From Deltaproteobacteria bacterium HGW-Deltaproteobacteria-19 (GTDB lineage Bacteria; Desulfobacterota; Syntrophia; Syntrophales; PHBD01): a DNA stretch of 63,822 nucleotides. Location: contig PHBD01000016.1 in NCBI GenBank assembly GCA_002841865.1, forward strand, positions 1 through 63,822, written 5' to 3'. Under the pieces are notes generated by a model, which saw nothing but the letters and a program-made list of their open reading frames with translations, was not told where the DNA came from and made no database searches. This document shows, piece by piece, positions 62,811 through 63,822 of the stretch (position 1 is the first letter of the stretch; every line of letters begins with the position of its first letter). The position numbers were made by a program, and so were the translations under genes.

Positions 62811-62854
62811 CTCCGGCAATTTCCCGTTGCATCGCACTGTTTTTGCGCTATAAC
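62811..62854 (+). repeat. duplicated promoter region, copy 2
   Basis: 44 nt matching 61991-62034 at 39 positions; the 22 bases from CTCCGG to TTGCAT are identical. It lies 34 bases before the PLD nuclease gene. Confidence 0.7.
62827..62854 (+). promoter_or_regulatory. predicted sigma-70 promoter, PLD nuclease gene
   Basis: TTGCAT (62827-62832), 16-base spacer, TATAAC (62849-62854). The transcript would have a leader of about 27 bases. Confidence 0.65.
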
Positions 62855-62887
62855 GATGCAACCTCTGCCGTTACATAGGCATCATAT

Positions 62888-63436
62888 ATGAGAAGAACCG
62901 TCCATCCTGTTGCCATCTTTTGCTTTTTATCCATCTTAATTCTTTGTGTCACTCCGATCGCCATTCGGGCCGAGACATTCAGGAACATCCCCTACGTGGA
63001 CGTTTATTTCTCCCCTCGCGGCGGCTGTACCGGGGCCATCGCCGCGGAGATCGACAAAGCCCGCTCGGAGATCATGGTCCAGGCCTACTCCTTTACCTCC
63101 GTTGTGATAGCGAAGGCTCTCATCAACGCCCACAGGCGAGGCGTGAAGGTCATGGCGATCCTGGACAAGAGCCAGCGCAGCAGGCAATACACCTCCGCCG
63201 CCTTCCTGACCCATGCCGGGATTCCGGTCTACATCGACAGCGACCACGCCATCGCCCACAACAAGATCATGATCGTCGACCGTAATACGGTGATCACCGG
63301 TTCGTTCAATTTCACGAAGGCGGCGGAGGAGAAGAACGCCGAGAACCTGCAGGTCATCCGGTCGGAGGACGTGGCGAAACTGTACCTGAAGAACTTCGAC
63401 TGGCATCTGGCGCATTCGAACAGGTATCAGCAATAG
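62888..63436 (+). CDS. secreted phospholipase D-family nuclease (Nuc-like)
   Basis: A protein of 182 residues with a signal peptide (HPVAIFCFLSILILCVTPIAIRA, in part) and one HKD motif, 'HNKIMIVDRNTVITGSFNF', as in Nuc of Salmonella, which works as a dimer. It should cut DNA or another phosphodiester outside the cytoplasm. The ATG is 27-28 bases after the predicted start of the transcript. Confidence 0.9.
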   Translation: MRRTVHPVAIFCFLSILILCVTPIAIRAETFRNIPYVDVYFSPRGGCTGAIAAEIDKARSEIMVQAYSFTSVVIAKALINAHRRGVKVMAILDKSQRSRQYTSAAFLTHAGIPVYIDSDHAIAHNKIMIVDRNTVITGSFNFTKAAEEKNAENLQVIRSEDVAKLYLKNFDWHLAHSNRYQQ

Positions 63437-63471
63437 AATGAGAGGGAAAAACGGGTCGGATCTATTTTTCC

Positions 63472-63819
63472 CTATAGCCCCGTCACAAGCCGGATCCCCC
63501 ACATCGCTGCCATCCCCGCAACAATCGTCACCCACACGTTCTTCGTGCGCCAGGCCACCAGGACGGCCACGATTCCCCCAAGCAGCTTCGGATTCAGGAG
63601 CGACCAGTTGACCACGCCGTTCCGGATCATGATCTCAGGCAGCGTGATGGCCGACAGGACCGCGACGGGTACGAAGGTCAGCATGCGCTGAAACCATTCG
63701 GGCATGCTCACGCGGCCGTGAACGGCAATGAAGGACAGCCGTGTGAGGAACGTGACCACGCCGCACGCGATGATGGCCATCCAGATGCTCAGCGCCCCGT
63801 CCATCGTGTTCCCATCCAT
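63472..63819 (-). CDS. AzlD-like branched-chain amino acid transport protein, possibly cut at the start
   Basis: 115 residues are visible, with four hydrophobic segments and the AzlD pattern 'VVTFLTRLSFIAV' near the start and 'PVAVLSAITLPEI'. AzlD works with AzlC to export branched-chain amino acids. AzlC would lie outside the window. The ATG at 63819 or 63804 gives a normal length, but the frame is open to the window edge, so the start is unsure. Confidence 0.85.
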   Translation of the reverse strand: MDGNTMDGALSIWMAIIACGVVTFLTRLSFIAVHGRVSMPEWFQRMLTFVPVAVLSAITLPEIMIRNGVVNWSLLNPKLLGGIVAVLVAWRTKNVWVTIVAGMAAMWGIRLVTGL

Positions 63820-63822
63820 CCG

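Noticed and set aside
1-63822. CRISPR array
   Set aside because: No run of regularly spaced short direct repeats was seen, and no cas-like genes. The repeats present are dispersed and palindromic.

Overview
The window reads as chromosome of a GC-rich anaerobic deltaproteobacterium, most like Syntrophus and relatives (Syntrophia/Desulfobacterota). This is inferred from a dense cluster of acyl-CoA genes next to a deltaproteobacterial-style housekeeping operon; there is no rRNA or marker tree to confirm it.

Region 1 (1-23,152, all minus strand) is a large CoA-dependent catabolic cluster. Read in the direction of transcription it runs: class III CoA-transferase, TetR regulator, DmdC-like acyl-CoA dehydrogenase, MaoC hydratase, PP2C-like phosphatase, acyl-CoA dehydrogenase, PHP hydrolase, PaaK-like ligase, AMP-forming acyl-CoA ligase, 3-hydroxyacyl-CoA dehydrogenase, enoyl-CoA hydratase, thiolase, two thiolase-fold proteins that lack the usual Cys and His, two DUF35 OB-fold/zinc-ribbon proteins, a CrtC-like protein, a CrtI-like FAD enzyme, a classical thiolase, a BKACE family enzyme, a third DUF35 protein and the start of a fifth thiolase-like gene. 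It looks like a pathway that activates an organic acid, beta-oxidises it and cleaves C-C bonds. The CrtC/CrtI-like pair and the DUF35/thiolase-like sets hint at an isoprenoid, steroid-like or otherwise branched substrate. Two copies of a TGACTGACCAGTCA palindrome, in front of the CoA-transferase and the PaaK-like ligase, probably bind the TetR protein.

Region 2 (23,290-35,600, plus strand) is a housekeeping operon: DUF177, rpmF, fabD, acpP, fabF, rpiB, glyA, dCMP deaminase, nrdR, ribE, ribBA, ribH, nusB, leuS, lptE. rpsT converges on it. The usual plsX/fabH/fabG and ribD neighbours are missing.

Region 3 (36,026-about 50,710) begins with tRNA-Ala(CGC) and tRNA-Arg(CCT). The end of tRNA-Arg is repeated, decayed, at 45,508 and more weakly at 50,683, marking a tRNA-anchored genomic island or two stacked islands. 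The first part is AT-rich. It carries a caspase-like protein and a 591-residue protein with a possible HEPN motif, separated by an IS4-type element; a PD-(D/E)XK-like protein; a second IS4-type element sitting on the start codon of a DUF1330 gene; and an IS3 element. The second part has a YkgJ-like protein, a serine recombinase, a PlsC-like acyltransferase, a RecD2-type helicase and a truncated SDR gene. The caspase/HEPN-like pair is the best candidate for an undescribed defence module.

Region 4 (50,740-63,822) is ordinary mixed chromosome: amidase, a frameshifted small gene, TM2 protein, enoyl-CoA hydratase, multi-PAS hybrid histidine kinase, matrixin-type metalloprotease, an orphan AT-rich gene, an ABM-fold protein, MATE exporter, M15/DUF882 peptidase, an EVE-like protein, a PLD nuclease and an AzlD-like membrane protein. 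Two genes here share an almost duplicated sigma-70 promoter.

Two repeat families lie between genes: a roughly 120-nt element with two copies whose stem differences all compensate, and a roughly 120-nt element with three copies.
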